A stretch of 64,000 bases of DNA from Corynebacterium sp. ACRPH (GCF_022347285.1 NZ_JAKRND010000010.1:32392-96391), one strand, 5' to 3'; shown: positions 21,208-32,974, counted from the stretch's first letter. Notes: generated by a model not told the origin, from the sequence alone. Numbers and translations: made by a program.

Positions 21208-21717
21208 TTGAGCAGAAGTTTCAAGATCCCCCGCCCGATCGGGGAGGCGGCGCAGGTCCTCTTTATTACCCTGGTGAGCTTCCTGCTGCTGGGAGTGCTG
21301 TGGGGTGTGATCCACCCGACCTCCGAGCTAGTGGTGGCCGCCGACGGCGGTGCGGAAATCGCGCCGGGAACCGAGGATGCCTCGTTCCGCGGGTTTACCT
21401 ACTACGTGGCGCTGACGGCGCTGGGTGGAATTGCGGTGGCGCTGTGGGCGTTTCGCACGCGCATGCGGGGGCTGCTCATGATGCTGTGGACTACCCTTGC
21501 TGTGCTGTGGGGCGCCGTGGCGGCCTGGGCGGTGGGCGTCAGCGTGGCCGAGAGGCTGTACGCAGACCCGCTCCCGGAGCACCCGCAGGCGGGAGATGTC
21601 TTCCACATTCTGGACGCCGCGGGCCCCTCTGTGGGGATGGTCGTGGCCCCGGCGCTGGCGCTGATCGTCTACTGGATGGCGACGATTTTCGCCGACCCGG
21701 AAGACTTTGAGGATTAG
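21208..21717 (+). CDS. Hypothetical four-helix membrane protein
   Basis: 169 aa from TTG 21208 ('LSRSFKIPRPIGEAAQVLF'); an in-frame extension upstream lies within the lipoprotein gene and has the composition of a shadow frame. Four hydrophobic segments (about 15-37, 65-82, 89-115 and 140-160) with a periplasmic loop between the first two. The pattern resembles the DUF2567-like corynebacterial/mycobacterial membrane proteins, but I am not certain of that family. Confidence 0.7.
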   Translation: MSRSFKIPRPIGEAAQVLFITLVSFLLLGVLWGVIHPTSELVVAADGGAEIAPGTEDASFRGFTYYVALTALGGIAVALWAFRTRMRGLLMMLWTTLAVLWGAVAAWAVGVSVAERLYADPLPEHPQAGDVFHILDAAGPSVGMVVAPALALIVYWMATIFADPEDFED

Positions 21718-21739
21718 GTAGAAACGCGCTGCTAGGGAC

Positions 21740-21745
21740 TAAAGT
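21740..21745 (+). promoter_or_regulatory. -10 box of nadA (leaderless)
   Basis: TAAAGT, 6 bases before the nadA ATG at 21752. The GGGGG between them is too close to the ATG to act as a normal ribosome binding site. Confidence 0.5.
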
Positions 21746-21751
21746 GGGGGA

Positions 21752-22780
21752 ATGCTAAACAAAACCATAGAGAGTATCACTCGCGTGGATGGCCTCTGGA
21801 CCATGCCGGATAGCATCTCCACCGACGAGTGGGCCGCGGAAGTCCGCCGGCTGAAGGAACAGAAGAATGCGCTGATTCTGGCGCACAACTACCAGCTGCC
21901 GGAGATCCAGGACATTGCCGACCACACCGGCGATTCCCTCGCCCTGTCGCGCATCGCGGCGGAGACGGACGCCGACGTGATCGTCTTCTGTGGCGTGCAC
22001 TTTATGGCCGAGACGGCGAAGATCCTGTCGCCGGAAAAGACTGTTCTTATTCCTGACGCCAACGCGGGGTGCTCCCTGGCCGATTCCCTTAGCGCCGACG
22101 AGCTGCGCGAGTGGAAGGCCGAGCACCCGGGGGCCGTGGTGGTCAGCTACGTCAACACCACCGCCGATGTGAAAGCGCTGACGGACATCTGCTGCACCAG
22201 CTCCAACGCGGTGGACGTGGTGGCCAGCCTGCCGGAGGATCAGGAGGTGCTGTTCGGCCCCGACCAGTTCCTCGGCGCGCACGTGCGCCGCGAGACCGGG
22301 CGAGACAACATCCACGTCTGGGCGGGCGAGTGCCACGTGCACGCCGGCATCTCCGGCCAGGAGCTGAGCCAGCAGGCGCACGACAACCCGACGGCGGACC
22401 TGTTTATCCACCCGGAGTGCGGCTGCGCCAACTCCGCCATCTACCTGGCGGGCGAGGGCATCGTGGAGCCGGAGCGGGTGAAGATGCTCTCCACCGGCGA
22501 CATGATCTCGCAGGCCAAGTCCACCAACCAGTCCACCGTGCTGGTGGCCACCGAGGTTGGCATGCTGCACCAGCTGCGCCAGGCCAACCCAGAGGTGGAC
22601 TTCCGCGCCGTGAACGATTGGGCGGCCTGCACGTACATGAAGATGATCACCCCGGCGGCCCTGCTGCGCTGCCTGGCGCTGGGCGAGGACGAGGTGACGG
22701 TGGACGAGGAGACCGCCGCCGCGGCCCGCCGTTCCGTGGAGCGCATGATCGCCATCGGCAACCCGGGAAGCGGGGAGTAG
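21752..22780 (+). CDS. nadA: Quinolinate synthase A
   Basis: 342 aa. NadA condenses iminoaspartate with dihydroxyacetone phosphate to quinolinate using a [4Fe-4S] cluster. The three cluster cysteines are expected in '[11 protein letters not shown]', '[10 protein letters not shown]' and '[10 protein letters not shown]'. '[18 protein letters not shown]' and '[13 protein letters not shown]' are further signatures. nadC follows after 2 bases. No nadB, nadS or NdnR-type regulator lies next to it here, unlike in C. glutamicum, so the iminoaspartate source must be elsewhere. Confidence 0.95.
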   Translation: MLNKTIESITRVDGLWTMPDSISTDEWAAEVRRLKEQKNALILAHNYQLPEIQDIADHTGDSLALSRIAAETDADVIVFCGVHFMAETAKILSPEKTVLIPDANAGCSLADSLSADELREWKAEHPGAVVVSYVNTTADVKALTDICCTSSNAVDVVASLPEDQEVLFGPDQFLGAHVRRETGRDNIHVWAGECHVHAGISGQELSQQAHDNPTADLFIHPECGCANSAIYLAGEGIVEPERVKMLSTGDMISQAKSTNQSTVLVATEVGMLHQLRQANPEVDFRAVNDWAACTYMKMITPAALLRCLALGEDEVTVDEETAAAARRSVERMIAIGNPGSGE

Positions 22781-22782
22781 GC

Positions 22783-23703
22783 GTGGAGCAGCAAGACCTG
22801 GAGCTTCCCTACCCGGCACAGCTCACCGACCCGTCCCGCATCCGTGCTGCGTATCTGCGCATGGCCAAGGTCGCGCTGGAGGAGGACTTCGGCGATGGTG
22901 CGGACGTCAGCACCCTGGCGACGGTGCCCGCCGACGCGACTGGCACGAAGGTCATGCGTGCCAGGCAGGCGGGTGTTATCAGCGGACTGGATGCGCTGGC
23001 CATCGTCGCGGAGGTCGCCGACGAGCGGCACGTGGAGTTCGTCCCGCTGGTCGCCGACGGCGACCGCGTGGAGGCCGGGGCCGAGGTCGCCCGAGTGGAG
23101 GGCAAGATCCAGCACATCCTCATGCTCGAACGCACATTGCTGAACATCCTGAGCCATGCCTCCGGCATCGCCACCCAGACCCGCAAGTGGGTCGACGCAG
23201 TGGAGTCCACGGCCACCAGCCCGCGTGGCTGCAAGGTTCGCGATTCCCGCAAGACCTTGCCCGGCATGCGCATGCTGGAAAAACGAGCGATCGTCCACGG
23301 CGGTGGCTACCCACACCGCTACAACCTGGGCGACCAGGTGATGGTCAAGGACAACCACGTGGAGCTCTCGAGCGCCGCCGAAGCGTACGCGCGGGTGCGG
23401 GAGTTCTTGGGGGAGGACGCCACCACGTGGGTAGAGGTCGAGGTGGATACCCTGGACCAGCTCGCCGACCTGCTGGCGGAGGGCAAGGCTCACCCGCCGC
23501 AGGTGCTGCTGGATAACTTCACAGTGGAGGACACGCGCAAGGCCGTGGAGCTGCGCGACCAGCTGGCCCCGCAGGTGCTGTTGGAATCCTCCGGCGGGCT
23601 CACCCTGGACGTAGCCGGGGATTACGCCGCCGCGGGCGTGGAGTCCGTGGCCGTGGGTGGGTTGACCCACAGCGTGCGGGCGCTGGACATCGGCCTGGAC
23701 TAG
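22783..23703 (+). CDS. nadC: Nicotinate-nucleotide pyrophosphorylase (quinolinate phosphoribosyltransferase)
   Basis: 306 aa from GTG 22783, preceded by GGGGAG at 22772-22777. NadC converts quinolinate and PRPP to nicotinate mononucleotide. Signatures: 'ALEEDFGDGADVSTLATVPA', 'LERTLLNILSHASGIATQTR', 'KVRDSRKTLPGMRMLEKRAI', 'GGGYPHRYNLGDQVMVKDNH' and 'LLESSGGLTLD'. A frame that is open further upstream is only the nadA shadow. A short imperfect hairpin with TTTT (23698-23717) follows the stop. Confidence 0.95.
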   Translation: MEQQDLELPYPAQLTDPSRIRAAYLRMAKVALEEDFGDGADVSTLATVPADATGTKVMRARQAGVISGLDALAIVAEVADERHVEFVPLVADGDRVEAGAEVARVEGKIQHILMLERTLLNILSHASGIATQTRKWVDAVESTATSPRGCKVRDSRKTLPGMRMLEKRAIVHGGGYPHRYNLGDQVMVKDNHVELSSAAEAYARVREFLGEDATTWVEVEVDTLDQLADLLAEGKAHPPQVLLDNFTVEDTRKAVELRDQLAPQVLLESSGGLTLDVAGDYAAAGVESVAVGGLTHSVRALDIGLD

Positions 23704-23715
23704 AGTTCTGGTCTT

Positions 23716-24984
23716 TTAGGCTTCCCAGCGTTCCAGCGCCGCGCGTCGGCGCTGGTCCAGCTCCGCGGCAATCTCCGCGTAGCCCAGCTCCGCGGCGGCG
23801 ACTAGCGCCATGGAATAGCCGCCGATGGTGCGCTCGTCGTCCGCGCTGAACTCCGACCACTCCGCCACCAGGCGGGCGTTCGCCAGAGCCTCCTCAAAGA
23901 GCCCGCAGTTTAGAGCTGCCTCCGCCAGGGTGTAGCGCAGGTTCAAAATGGCGGGGGATAGCGGGCAGCCCTCCGTGGCGGCCAGCTCCGCGCTGGCGAG
24001 CTCCCAGGCCTCGCCCTCGCGCCCCTCGCCGAGTAGCGCCATCGCCGCCAGACCCGCGCACTGCAGGGCGATCACCTCCGCATTCAGCTTCCCGGCCAGG
24101 CGTACGCACTCCTTCCAATGATCCGCCACGGCGGCCAGGGAGGAATCCTCGCCGATGCTTTCGGTGGCTCGGAACATCTCGAAGTGCGCCAGCATGTCGT
24201 GCGCCTTATAGAGGGAAACTATTTGCGCGTCCGTGCTGCCGCTCAGCAGGGAATCTTCCTCCAGCCGGTCGATCAGTGCAGTCACCCGGTCGTAGGCCTC
24301 CTCGCGCCGCCCGCGGAACCATGCCTCCTGGGCGAACCACAGCTGCCGGTCGGCCGTGCTCGGGGGTTTCGAGCCGAACCTCCGCACCAGTTGGGCGAAG
24401 GTGTCGGCGAAGTCGAAGGCTGTGGCGTCATTGTCAGCGCCCCCATCGGCGTCATCGGAAGAACCAGAAAGATTCGTGGCCACCGCAAAGCCCGTCGTGG
24501 CGGCCGAGGTCAACCGCGCGGCGATCGACCTGGGCAGGTCGCGGTGGGTGATGTGCGGCGCCTCGGCGAGGGTGGGGGAATCCGGATCCAGGCGAAAGTC
24601 GGCGAAACCCTGGGCTAGTTGTGCCAGCATTTCGCGCGGCGAGTGCAGCACGGCCAAGGTGGCGGGGCGCTCCTGAAGAGTCAGCGACTGGTGAGCCAGC
24701 AGCGCCAAAGCCTCCAGCGCCAGCGCGTGATCGTCGTTACTGCGCGCCCACGCTCGCAGGTCCCGCAAGGCGGCGATGGCCTCGTCGGCAAAACCCAGGT
24801 GATCCGCGGCGCTGGCCCGCATGCTGTAGAACTCGCCCACCAGCTCGTCCGGCACCTCGTCGGGAGTGGCCAGCCAGTACTGCCGGGCGAAGTCGCTGGC
24901 CAGGCGCCAACTCGTCGCCGCCGAAGCCCCCGATTGCGCGGCGGTGCGGCTGTCCCGGAGCAGTGAATGGAGTGTCTGGGCCAT
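23716..24984 (-). CDS. Helical-repeat (TPR-like) hypothetical protein
   Basis: 422 aa from ATG 24984. Almost all alpha-helical, Ala/Leu/Glu-rich, with repeated paired helices reminiscent of TPRs ('FADEAIAALRDLRAWARSND', 'LNCGLFEEALANARLVAEWS'), and an acidic Asp/Gly insert near residues 180-195. No catalytic motif. TAAAGT (plus 24992-24997) lies 7 bases before this ATG, which favours it over the ATG at 25008. Diverges from hisD. Function unknown. Confidence 0.75.
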   Translation of the reverse strand: MAQTLHSLLRDSRTAAQSGASAATSWRLASDFARQYWLATPDEVPDELVGEFYSMRASAADHLGFADEAIAALRDLRAWARSNDDHALALEALALLAHQSLTLQERPATLAVLHSPREMLAQLAQGFADFRLDPDSPTLAEAPHITHRDLPRSIAARLTSAATTGFAVATNLSGSSDDADGGADNDATAFDFADTFAQLVRRFGSKPPSTADRQLWFAQEAWFRGRREEAYDRVTALIDRLEEDSLLSGSTDAQIVSLYKAHDMLAHFEMFRATESIGEDSSLAAVADHWKECVRLAGKLNAEVIALQCAGLAAMALLGEGREGEAWELASAELAATEGCPLSPAILNLRYTLAEAALNCGLFEEALANARLVAEWSEFSADDERTIGGYSMALVAAAELGYAEIAAELDQRRRAALERWEA

Positions 24985-24991
24985 GGCGTAA

Positions 24992-24997
24992 ACTTTA
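24992..24997 (-). promoter_or_regulatory. -10 box of the helical-repeat gene (leaderless)
   Basis: TAAAGT on the minus strand, 7 bases before the ATG at 24984. Confidence 0.5.
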
Positions 24998-25020
24998 GCC
25001 GAGTACATAACCGCACATAA

Positions 25021-25060
25021 TTATTCAGTATTAGCCAGTATTAATCAGTATTAATCAGTA
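25021..25060. repeat. Four tandem 10-bp repeats upstream of hisD
   Basis: TTATTCAGTA, TTAGCCAGTA, TTAATCAGTA, TTAATCAGTA stand head to tail; the last two are identical. The period equals one helical turn, and the array ends just before the hisD ribosome binding site AAGGAAG (25060-25066). Confidence 0.8.
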
Positions 25061-25077
25061 AGGAAGCTGCGTACACG

Positions 25078-26445
25078 ATGACTAGCGCCCAGCTGGACTT
25101 TAGCCGGATCGATCTGCGGGGACAGGCCCCGACTACCGCCGAGCTGCGCCATCGGCTGCCGCGCGGGGGAACGGACGTGGACTCGGTGATCCCCACCGTC
25201 GCACCGATCGTCGACCAGGTGCGCGAAGGCGGGGCACGCGCAGCGCTGGAGATCGGGCAGCGCTTCGACGGCGTGACCCCGGATTCGGTGCGGGTTCCTG
25301 CTGAGGTTATTGACGCCGCCGTGGGGACTTTGGCCGACGATGTCATCGCTGCACTCGAAGAGGCCATCAAGCGGGTGCGTGCATTCCACTCCGCCATCCG
25401 GCCTGAAGACAAGCAGGTGGAGGTCGCGCCGGGCGGCATTGTGACCGAGCGGTTCATCCCCGTCCAGCGCGTGGGTCTGTACGCGCCGGGTGGCAACGCG
25501 GTGTACCCGTCGAGTGTGATCATGAACGTCGTGCCGGCTCAGGAGGCCGGGGTGGAGTCCCTCGTTGTGGCCTCCCCGCCGCAGGAGGGCAGCTGGCCGC
25601 ACCCGACCGTGTTGGCGGCCTGCAAGCTGCTGGGCGTGGAGGAGGTCTGGGCCGTCGGCGGGGCGCAGGCAGTGGCGCTGCTCGCGCACGGCTCCACGGC
25701 AGAAGGCGGCGAGGAGCTGGAGCCGGTGGATATGGTGACCGGCCCGGGCAACATCTTCGTCACCGCCGCCAAGCGGCTGTGCCGCTCTGTGGTGGGCATC
25801 GACTCCGAGGCGGGCCCGACCGAGATCGCTGTGCTGGCCGACGAGAGTGCCAATGCGGTGGAAATCGCCTACGACCTGATTAGTCAGGCGGAGCACGACA
25901 CGATGGCGGCCTCCGTGCTGATCACGGACAGCGAGAAGCTGGCCGACGAGGTGGTGGCCGAGATGAACGAGCGCTATCACATCACCGAAAACTCCGAGCG
26001 CGTCGCCGAGGCCTTGGGCGGGCAGCAGTCCGGCGTGGTGCTGGTGGACGACATCGCCGCGGGTATCCGCGCGGCGAACGCCTATGGCGCCGAGCACCTG
26101 GAGATCCACACCGAGGATTCCCACGAGGTCGCAGCGCAGATCACCAACGCCGGCGCGATCTTCATCGGCCGCTTCAGCCCGGTGCCGCTGGGCGACTACG
26201 CCGCTGGCTCCAACCACGTGCTGCCGACCTCCGGCACGGCGCGGCACTCCTCGGGGCTGTCCACCCTGATTTTCCTAAAGTCCGTGCACGTCATCGACTA
26301 CAACGAGGAAGGCCTGCGGGGCGTGGCCGACACGGTGATCACCCTGTCTAAGTCCGAGGGGCTGCCCGCCCACGGCGAAGCCATCAGTGCACGTACAAAC
26401 ACAGCACGCACCAACACCGCAAACACCAACCGAACGGAGGGCTAA
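25078..26445 (+). CDS. hisD: Histidinol dehydrogenase
   Basis: 455 aa. HisD oxidises L-histidinol to L-histidine in two NAD-dependent steps. Seen: '[20 protein letters not shown]', '[13 protein letters not shown]', '[16 protein letters not shown]', '[17 protein letters not shown]' and '[20 protein letters not shown]', with the zinc-binding His/Gln/Asp in the usual blocks ('[14 protein letters not shown]', '[10 protein letters not shown]'). The C-terminus carries a Thr/Asn-rich repeat tail ('[14 protein letters not shown]') beyond the usual end. First gene of the his cluster. Confidence 0.96.
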   Translation: MTSAQLDFSRIDLRGQAPTTAELRHRLPRGGTDVDSVIPTVAPIVDQVREGGARAALEIGQRFDGVTPDSVRVPAEVIDAAVGTLADDVIAALEEAIKRVRAFHSAIRPEDKQVEVAPGGIVTERFIPVQRVGLYAPGGNAVYPSSVIMNVVPAQEAGVESLVVASPPQEGSWPHPTVLAACKLLGVEEVWAVGGAQAVALLAHGSTAEGGEELEPVDMVTGPGNIFVTAAKRLCRSVVGIDSEAGPTEIAVLADESANAVEIAYDLISQAEHDTMAASVLITDSEKLADEVVAEMNERYHITENSERVAEALGGQQSGVVLVDDIAAGIRAANAYGAEHLEIHTEDSHEVAAQITNAGAIFIGRFSPVPLGDYAAGSNHVLPTSGTARHSSGLSTLIFLKSVHVIDYNEEGLRGVADTVITLSKSEGLPAHGEAISARTNTARTNTANTNRTEG

Positions 26446-27570
<1,125 letters not shown>

Positions 27571-27654
27571 ACACACCAGACAGACGTTTTAAGAGCTTTT
27601 AGAGAACGGGACCAGAGACCCCAGAGAGACCAGAGAGGTAGGTGCAAAGCCACC
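27571..27654 (+). other. hisC-hisB spacer with short purine-rich repeats
   Basis: An 84-bp spacer, the largest between hisD and hisB, with repeated AGAGACC/CCAGAGAG units (27611-27637). It may carry a local promoter or simply have grown by slippage; no -10 box at the leaderless spacing is seen. Confidence 0.35.
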
Positions 27655-28269
27655 GTGGCCACGAACCCCACCCCGCGCATCGGGAAGGCCCAGCGCGCCA
27701 CCAAAGAATCAGACATCCAGGTCGAGTGGAACCTGGACGGCACCGGAAAGACCGACATCGACACAGGCGTGCCGTTTTTCGACCACATGCTGACCGCCCT
27801 CGGCGCACACGGCTCCTTCGACCTGAAGGTGCACGCCCGCGGTGACGTAGAGATCGACGCACACCACACCGTCGAGGACACTGCGATTGTGATGGGCCAG
27901 GCCCTGGCGCAGGCGCTGGGCGACAAGGCGGGCATCCGCCGCTTCGGCGATGCTTTCATCCCGATGGATGAAACGCTGGCGCACGCCGCCGTGGACGTAT
28001 CGGGGCGCCCGTACTACGTGGGCGTGGGGGAGCCGGAGCAGATGCTCAGCGCGGTGATCGGCGGCCACTACGCCACCGTCATCAACCAGCACTTCTTTGA
28101 GACCCTGGCGCTGAACTCGCGCATTGCCCTGCACGTGCGCTGCCTGTACGGCCGCGACCCGCACCACATCACCGAGGCGGAATTTAAGGCCGTGGCCCGC
28201 GCGCTGCGCGCCGCCGTGGAGGACGACCCGCGCGTGGGCGGGGTTCCGTCGACCAAGGGAACACTGTAA
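27655..28269 (+). CDS. hisB: Imidazoleglycerol-phosphate dehydratase
   Basis: 204 aa, GTG start. HisB dehydrates imidazole glycerol phosphate. The manganese-binding His clusters are visible in '[18 protein letters not shown]' and '[19 protein letters not shown]', followed by '[11 protein letters not shown]' and '[20 protein letters not shown]'. This is the monofunctional form, without a histidinol-phosphatase domain. Its TAA overlaps the ATG of the transporter gene (TAATG). Confidence 0.95.
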   Translation: MATNPTPRIGKAQRATKESDIQVEWNLDGTGKTDIDTGVPFFDHMLTALGAHGSFDLKVHARGDVEIDAHHTVEDTAIVMGQALAQALGDKAGIRRFGDAFIPMDETLAHAAVDVSGRPYYVGVGEPEQMLSAVIGGHYATVINQHFFETLALNSRIALHVRCLYGRDPHHITEAEFKAVARALRAAVEDDPRVGGVPSTKGTL

Positions 28270-29618
28270 TGGCGCGCCCGAAGGCGCTGACCATTGAAGA
28301 ACTAGAAAAGATCGATTCCGTGTGGAAGGCCCCCGGCCTGATCGCCACACTGGTGTCGGTCTTCTGTGCGTTCGGTGGCTGGGCGCTACTCCTGCCGGTC
28401 ATCCCCCTGGCCGTGATCGATGGGGGCGGAACCGATAGCGTGGCGGGCCTGTCCACGGGTGTGTTCATGGCCGCCACCGTGCTGACGCAGGCCTTCACCC
28501 CGCGCCTGCTGCGCGCCGTGGGCTACGCGCCCGTGATGCTGGGTGCCGCGCTGCTGCTGGGCTTCCCGGCGCTGGTGTACGTGGCCGACATGTCCGCGGT
28601 GACGGTGCTGGCCATCGCCGCCGTGCGTGGCGTGGGCTTCGGTGCGGTGACGGTGACGGAGGCCGCGCTGATCGCGGAGCTGGTGCCGCCGCGCCTGGTC
28701 GGTCGATCCTCCGGCGTGTTCGGCGCGACGGTGGGCGTGACACAGCTGATTAGCTTCCCGCTGGGTATGTGGCTCTACGGCAGCTTCGGCCTGGTCGGAG
28801 TGTGCTCGGCCGCGGCGTTGTACTCGGCCGTGGGAGCCCTGGCTGCGCTGCAGCTGCCGAAGGTCGAACGCGAGAACTCGCCCGGTGTGGCCGCCGATAT
28901 TCCCGACAATGCAACCTCGCAGACGGACTACACTCCGGAGGCGCCCCGCGTGGCTACCTGGAAGCTGGCCACCGTGCCAGGGCTTTCCATCGGCGCGGCC
29001 GCCGTGGGCTTCGCCGGGTTCAGCACGTTCCTGGCGCCCGCCGCCGGCGAGATCGACGTGGCAGTGGCCGCCACCATCTCTGGCCTGGCGCTGAGCGTGG
29101 TGGGCTTGATGCAGATCGGCTCCCGCCTGTTCAGCGGTTGGTACGCCGACCGCGTGGGCGAGCCGGGACGCCTGAACGCGCTGGGTCTGGTTCTGTGCAT
29201 GGTGGGCCTGGCCTCTGCGGCCATCATGCTGGCCGTACACCCCACGGGCGGGCTGTTGCTGCTCTGGTCACTGCTCTCGGCTGCGTTCTTCGGCGCGGGC
29301 TTCGGCATCAACCAGACCGAGGCGCTGCTGATGCTCTTCGACCGCCTGCCCAGGGCCGAGTCCGCCAAGGCGTCGGCGCTGTGGAACATGACCTTCGACG
29401 GGGGCACCGGTGTGGGCGCGATCTTGCTGGGTTTTGTGGCCGGTGCGCTGACCTACCAGGGGGCCTTCATCACCGCCGGGGTGGTCGCCGCGTTCGGCTT
29501 TGTGGTGGCTATCCTCGACCGGATTGTGGGGCGTCACCGCGTCGCCGAGTACGGCAATGTGCGCGAAACATTGCGTCGAGTGCGACGACGTGAACTGCGC
29601 CCGGGTAAGTCCGGCTAG
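28269..29618 (+). CDS. MFS permease inside the his operon
   Basis: 449 aa with about twelve transmembrane helices and a central cytoplasmic loop near residues 195-235. The MFS loop '[20 protein letters not shown]' fits motif A of the second half. A similar permease lies between hisB and hisH in C. glutamicum, so the position is conserved. Substrate unknown; involvement with histidine is only suggested by context. Its TAG is also the start of the -10 box of hisH. Confidence 0.88.
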   Translation: MARPKALTIEELEKIDSVWKAPGLIATLVSVFCAFGGWALLLPVIPLAVIDGGGTDSVAGLSTGVFMAATVLTQAFTPRLLRAVGYAPVMLGAALLLGFPALVYVADMSAVTVLAIAAVRGVGFGAVTVTEAALIAELVPPRLVGRSSGVFGATVGVTQLISFPLGMWLYGSFGLVGVCSAAALYSAVGALAALQLPKVERENSPGVAADIPDNATSQTDYTPEAPRVATWKLATVPGLSIGAAAVGFAGFSTFLAPAAGEIDVAVAATISGLALSVVGLMQIGSRLFSGWYADRVGEPGRLNALGLVLCMVGLASAAIMLAVHPTGGLLLLWSLLSAAFFGAGFGINQTEALLMLFDRLPRAESAKASALWNMTFDGGTGVGAILLGFVAGALTYQGAFITAGVVAAFGFVVAILDRIVGRHRVAEYGNVRETLRRVRRRELRPGKSG

Positions 29619-29621
29619 GAT
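29616..29621 (+). promoter_or_regulatory. Internal -10 box before hisH
   Basis: TAGGAT, 8 bases before the hisH ATG; the first three bases are the stop codon of the permease gene. Confidence 0.45.
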
Positions 29622-29629
29622 TACCAGTT

Positions 29630-30373
29630 ATGAATTCTTCTCTTTCTTCTCGACGCCCACATGTCGCCCTCCTGGACTACGGCAGCGGAAACGTACGCTC
29701 CGCCCAGCGAGCGGTTGAAAAGGCAGGGGCCGAGGTTGAGGTGACCCGCGACCCGGAGACGGTACAGCGAGCCGACGGGCTGCTGGTGCCGGGCGTGGGC
29801 GCCTACAGTGCGTGCATGAAGCAGCTGCACAGTGTGTACGGGGACCGTCTGATCGGCCAGCGACTGGCGGGCGGGCGCCCGGTGCTGAGCATCTGCGTGG
29901 GCATGCAGATCCTCTTCGACCGGGGAGTGGAGTTCGCGGAAGGCACGGAAGAGGCTCGCGCAGAAGATAACAGCGCAGGAAACGTTAACTTCATGGAGGG
30001 CATGGGTGAGTGGCCCGGCACCGTGGAGAAGCTGGATGCTGACGTGTTGCCGCACATGGGGTGGAACACCGTGGAGGTCGGCGATGGCTCCTCGGCCAGC
30101 GCGCTAGACAAGCCCGCAGCCGAGCCGACGAAAATGTTTGCCGGTATCAAGGAGTCCGAGCGCTTCTACTTCGTCCACTCCTATGGCGTGCAGGAGTGGG
30201 AGCTACTGACCGATGGGCGCACCGAGCCGCCGCTGGTGCACTGGGCGAGCCACGGCCGCAGCCGCTTCGTCGCCGCCGTGGAAAATGGTCCGCTGTGGGC
30301 TACGCAGTTCCACCCGGAGAAGTCTGGTGACGCAGGGCTAAAGCTGCTGCAGAACTGGGTGGACACGCTCTAG
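29630..30373 (+). CDS. hisH: Imidazole glycerol phosphate synthase, glutaminase subunit
   Basis: 247 aa class I glutamine amidotransferase that supplies ammonia to HisF. '[20 protein letters not shown]' opens the domain; the nucleophile Cys is in '[14 protein letters not shown]', and '[13 protein letters not shown]' holds the catalytic His and Glu. A roughly 25-residue insert relative to shorter HisH proteins (about residues 103-127) is Glu/Ala-rich. hisA follows after a 68-bp gap with its own promoter. Confidence 0.94.
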   Translation: MNSSLSSRRPHVALLDYGSGNVRSAQRAVEKAGAEVEVTRDPETVQRADGLLVPGVGAYSACMKQLHSVYGDRLIGQRLAGGRPVLSICVGMQILFDRGVEFAEGTEEARAEDNSAGNVNFMEGMGEWPGTVEKLDADVLPHMGWNTVEVGDGSSASALDKPAAEPTKMFAGIKESERFYFVHSYGVQEWELLTDGRTEPPLVHWASHGRSRFVAAVENGPLWATQFHPEKSGDAGLKLLQNWVDTL

Positions 30374-30428
30374 CTCTAGAAATAGCACTAGTTTCATGGA
30401 TTTGATCTTCGACGGCCTCGATACACGT

Positions 30429-30434
30429 TAGGAT
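30429..30434 (+). promoter_or_regulatory. Internal -10 box before hisA (leaderless)
   Basis: TAGGAT, 7 bases before the hisA ATG at 30442, in the 68-bp hisH-hisA gap. Confidence 0.55.
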
Positions 30435-30441
30435 TCTCCCT

Positions 30442-31218
30442 ATGGCTTCTACTGATAACTCCCGTGCCCTGACCCTGCTTCCCGCCGTCGACGTAGCCGA
30501 CGGCCAGGCCGTCCGCCTAGTACAGGGCGCGGCGGGCACGGAGACCAGCTACGGAGCACCGATTGAGGCCGCTTTGGCCTGGCAGAACGCAGGCGCGGAG
30601 TGGATCCACCTGGTGGACCTTGACGCTGCCTTCGGTAGGGGCAGCAACTTCGAGTTGCTGAAGGAGGTCACCGGCCAGCTGGACGTGAACGTGGAGCTAT
30701 CCGGTGGTATCCGTGACGACGAGTCGCTAGAGCGCGCCCTGTCCACCGGCTGCCGCCGCGTGAACATTGGCACCGCTGCGCTGGAGGATCCGGAGTGGTG
30801 CGAGTCCGTCATCTCCCGCTACGGCGACAAGGTGGCCATCGGCCTGGATACCCGCGAGGTCGACGGCGAATGGCGCCTGCGCGGCCGCGGCTGGACCTCC
30901 GACGGCGGCGAGCTGTGGGAGGTACTAGAGCGCCTGGATTCCCAGGGCGTTTCCCGCCTGGTGGTCACCGACGTCAGCCGCGACGGCATGCTGAACGGCC
31001 CGAACATCGACCTGCTGCGCGAGGTGGCTGCCGCCACCGACGCGCCGGTAGTGGCCTCCGGTGGCATCTCCAGCCTGGACGACATCCGCGCGCTGGCGGC
31101 TGTGGTGCACGAGGGCGTGGACTCCGCGATCGTGGGCAAGGCACTGTACGCGGGCAAGTTCACCCTGGAGGAGGCCCTGGAAGCGGCCCGGGAAACGGGA
31201 AGGGGGAGCGACAACTAA
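30442..31218 (+). CDS. hisA: PriA-type phosphoribosyl isomerase (HisA, probably also TrpF)
   Basis: 258 aa (beta/alpha)8 barrel. HisA isomerises ProFAR to PRFAR; actinobacterial PriA also performs the TrpF step. The general acid/base aspartates are in '[17 protein letters not shown]' and '[16 protein letters not shown]'. The loop '[13 protein letters not shown]' keeps the Arg and Trp that let mycobacterial PriA accept both substrates. The neighbouring trpC has no fused TrpF domain and no trpF is in the window, which fits a bifunctional enzyme. Stop overlaps the impA start (TAATG). Confidence 0.93.
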   Translation: MASTDNSRALTLLPAVDVADGQAVRLVQGAAGTETSYGAPIEAALAWQNAGAEWIHLVDLDAAFGRGSNFELLKEVTGQLDVNVELSGGIRDDESLERALSTGCRRVNIGTAALEDPEWCESVISRYGDKVAIGLDTREVDGEWRLRGRGWTSDGGELWEVLERLDSQGVSRLVVTDVSRDGMLNGPNIDLLREVAAATDAPVVASGGISSLDDIRALAAVVHEGVDSAIVGKALYAGKFTLEEALEAARETGRGSDN

Positions 31219-32195
31219 TGACAGCCTTCCACGGACTGTCCCCGGAGGAACTGGATACCCGCTCGCTGCTGGCCATCGCCGAGGCGGCGGTGGACGAGGC
31301 CGAGACGACGTTTACCGCAGCTGTCGGCGCGGAGCCGGAGGTCATCAAGTCCCCCGGCGACTTCGCCACCGAGGCGGACCTGAGCGTTGAGCGCCAGCTG
31401 CGCACGCTGCTGACGCAATACACCGGCCTGCCCGTGCACGGCGAGGAGTTCGGCACGGTGCGCCCCGGCGAGATCCCGGGGGAGAACATCACCGAGCCGA
31501 ACCCTAACGACGCGATGGCGGACGGGTTGGACGGCCCGCGCCGTAAGTCTCTCGAAGCCGGGGACCAGGAACTGCCGGAGACTTTCTGGGTGGTGGATCC
31601 CATCGACGGCACCGCCAACTACGCGGTGGGAAATCCTTTTGCCTGCATCCTGGTTTCCCTGGTGCACCAGGGGCAGACCATGGTCTCCGTCACCGAGATG
31701 CCGCTGCTGGGTAAGCGCATCACCGCCCGCCGAGGCGAGGGGCTGCTGGTGGACGGCCACCCGGCCCGCGCCATGCCGTCGTCGGATCCGGGAGTGACGC
31801 AGATCAGCTTCGGCTCCATCCTGTCGCAGCGCCGCGGTAACCTGCCGATTTCCTACCGCCAGGACATGCTGAACGAGATCGGCAAGTCCTACCCGCGCAT
31901 GCGTGTCACCGGCTCCGTGGGCATTGACCTGGCCTTCACCGCCGCCGGGGTGTTCGGCGGCACTGTCACCTTCAGCCCCAACCTGTGGGACAACGCTGCC
32001 GGCATCCTCGCCGTGGAAGAGAACGGTGGCATCGCCACCGACTTCGCGGGCAACCCGTGGCGCCCGGGCGTTTCCGGCCTGGTCGCAGGCGAGCCGGAGG
32101 TGCACGCCACCATCCTGCAGCACATTCAGGCCGTGCCGATTGGCACCGCCGCCCGCAACGCCCAGGAGATCCGCGACCGAGGAGGCATCCGATGA
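31218..32195 (+). CDS. impA: Inositol monophosphatase-family phosphatase
   Basis: 325 aa from ATG 31218. Metal-binding motifs of the IMPase family: '[14 protein letters not shown]', '[19 protein letters not shown]' and '[20 protein letters not shown]'. C. glutamicum has impA at the same place, between hisA and hisF. Members hydrolyse inositol phosphate, and some hydrolyse histidinol phosphate, so it could supply the phosphatase missing from the monofunctional HisB; this is inference. Overlaps hisF by ATGA. Confidence 0.9.
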   Translation: MTAFHGLSPEELDTRSLLAIAEAAVDEAETTFTAAVGAEPEVIKSPGDFATEADLSVERQLRTLLTQYTGLPVHGEEFGTVRPGEIPGENITEPNPNDAMADGLDGPRRKSLEAGDQELPETFWVVDPIDGTANYAVGNPFACILVSLVHQGQTMVSVTEMPLLGKRITARRGEGLLVDGHPARAMPSSDPGVTQISFGSILSQRRGNLPISYRQDMLNEIGKSYPRMRVTGSVGIDLAFTAAGVFGGTVTFSPNLWDNAAGILAVEENGGIATDFAGNPWRPGVSGLVAGEPEVHATILQHIQAVPIGTAARNAQEIRDRGGIR

Positions 32196-32974
32196 GTGTT
32201 ACCGTGCGCGTTATCCCGTGCCTGGACGTGGACAATGGTCGCGTCGTCAAGGGCGTGAACTTCGAGGGCCTGCGCGACGCCGGTGACCCCGTGGAGCTGG
32301 CCAAGCGCTACGACGCGCTGGGCGCCGACGAGCTGACTTTCCTGGACGTCTCCGCCTCCAAGGACGGCCGCGGCACCATGCTGGACGTCGTGCGGCACAC
32401 CGCCGACCAGGTGTTCATCCCGCTGACCGTCGGCGGGGGAGTGCGCAGCGAGGAGGACGTGGACGCTCTGCTGCGCGCCGGTGCCGACAAGGTCAGCGTC
32501 AATTCCTCGGCAGTTGCCCGCCCCGAGCTGCTGCGCGAGCTCTCCCAGCGCTTCGGCGCACAGTGCATCGTCCTGTCCGTGGACGCTCGCCGCGTGAAGG
32601 ACCCCGCGGAGGCGGACAAGTACCCCTCCGGCTTTGAGGTCACCACCCACGGCGGCACCAAGTCCGCCGGGCTGGATGCCATCGAGTGGGCCCGCAAGGG
32701 CGAGGAGCTGGGCGTGGGGGAGATCCTGCTGAACTCCATGGACGGCGACGGCACCAAGGCCGGCTTCGACATCGAGATGCTGCAGGCCGTGCGCAAGGCT
32801 GTCTCCATTCCCGTCATCGCCTCCGGCGGCGCAGGCGCCCCGGAACACTTCCCGCCCGCCGTGGAGGCAGGCGCGGATGCTGTGCTGGCGGCCTCCATCT
32901 TCCACTTCGGCGAGGTGGAGATCCGCGAGGTCAAGCAGGCCCTGGCCGATGCGGGCTACGAGGTACGACTGTGA
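32192..32974 (+). CDS. hisF: Imidazole glycerol phosphate synthase, cyclase subunit
   Basis: 260 aa from ATG 32192 with AGGAGG just upstream. HisF uses ammonia from HisH to make IGP and AICAR. Catalytic aspartates lie in '[19 protein letters not shown]' and '[13 protein letters not shown]'; '[16 protein letters not shown]' and '[13 protein letters not shown]' bind phosphate. ATGA overlap with impA and GTGA overlap with hisI. Confidence 0.96.
   Translation: MSVTVRVIPCLDVDNGRVVKGVNFEGLRDAGDPVELAKRYDALGADELTFLDVSASKDGRGTMLDVVRHTADQVFIPLTVGGGVRSEEDVDALLRAGADKVSVNSSAVARPELLRELSQRFGAQCIVLSVDARRVKDPAEADKYPSGFEVTTHGGTKSAGLDAIEWARKGEELGVGEILLNSMDGDGTKAGFDIEMLQAVRKAVSIPVIASGGAGAPEHFPPAVEAGADAVLAASIFHFGEVEIREVKQALADAGYEVRL

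Noticed and set aside
21755..22819. 354-codon minus-strand frame opposite nadA
   Set aside because: nadA on the other strand has all family motifs; this frame is a high-G+C shadow, as are similar ones opposite nadC, trpB, dnaE and hisD.
23698..23717. Terminator hairpin after nadC
   Set aside because: The stem is only six pairs including a wobble, followed by TTTT; too weak to list as a feature with confidence.
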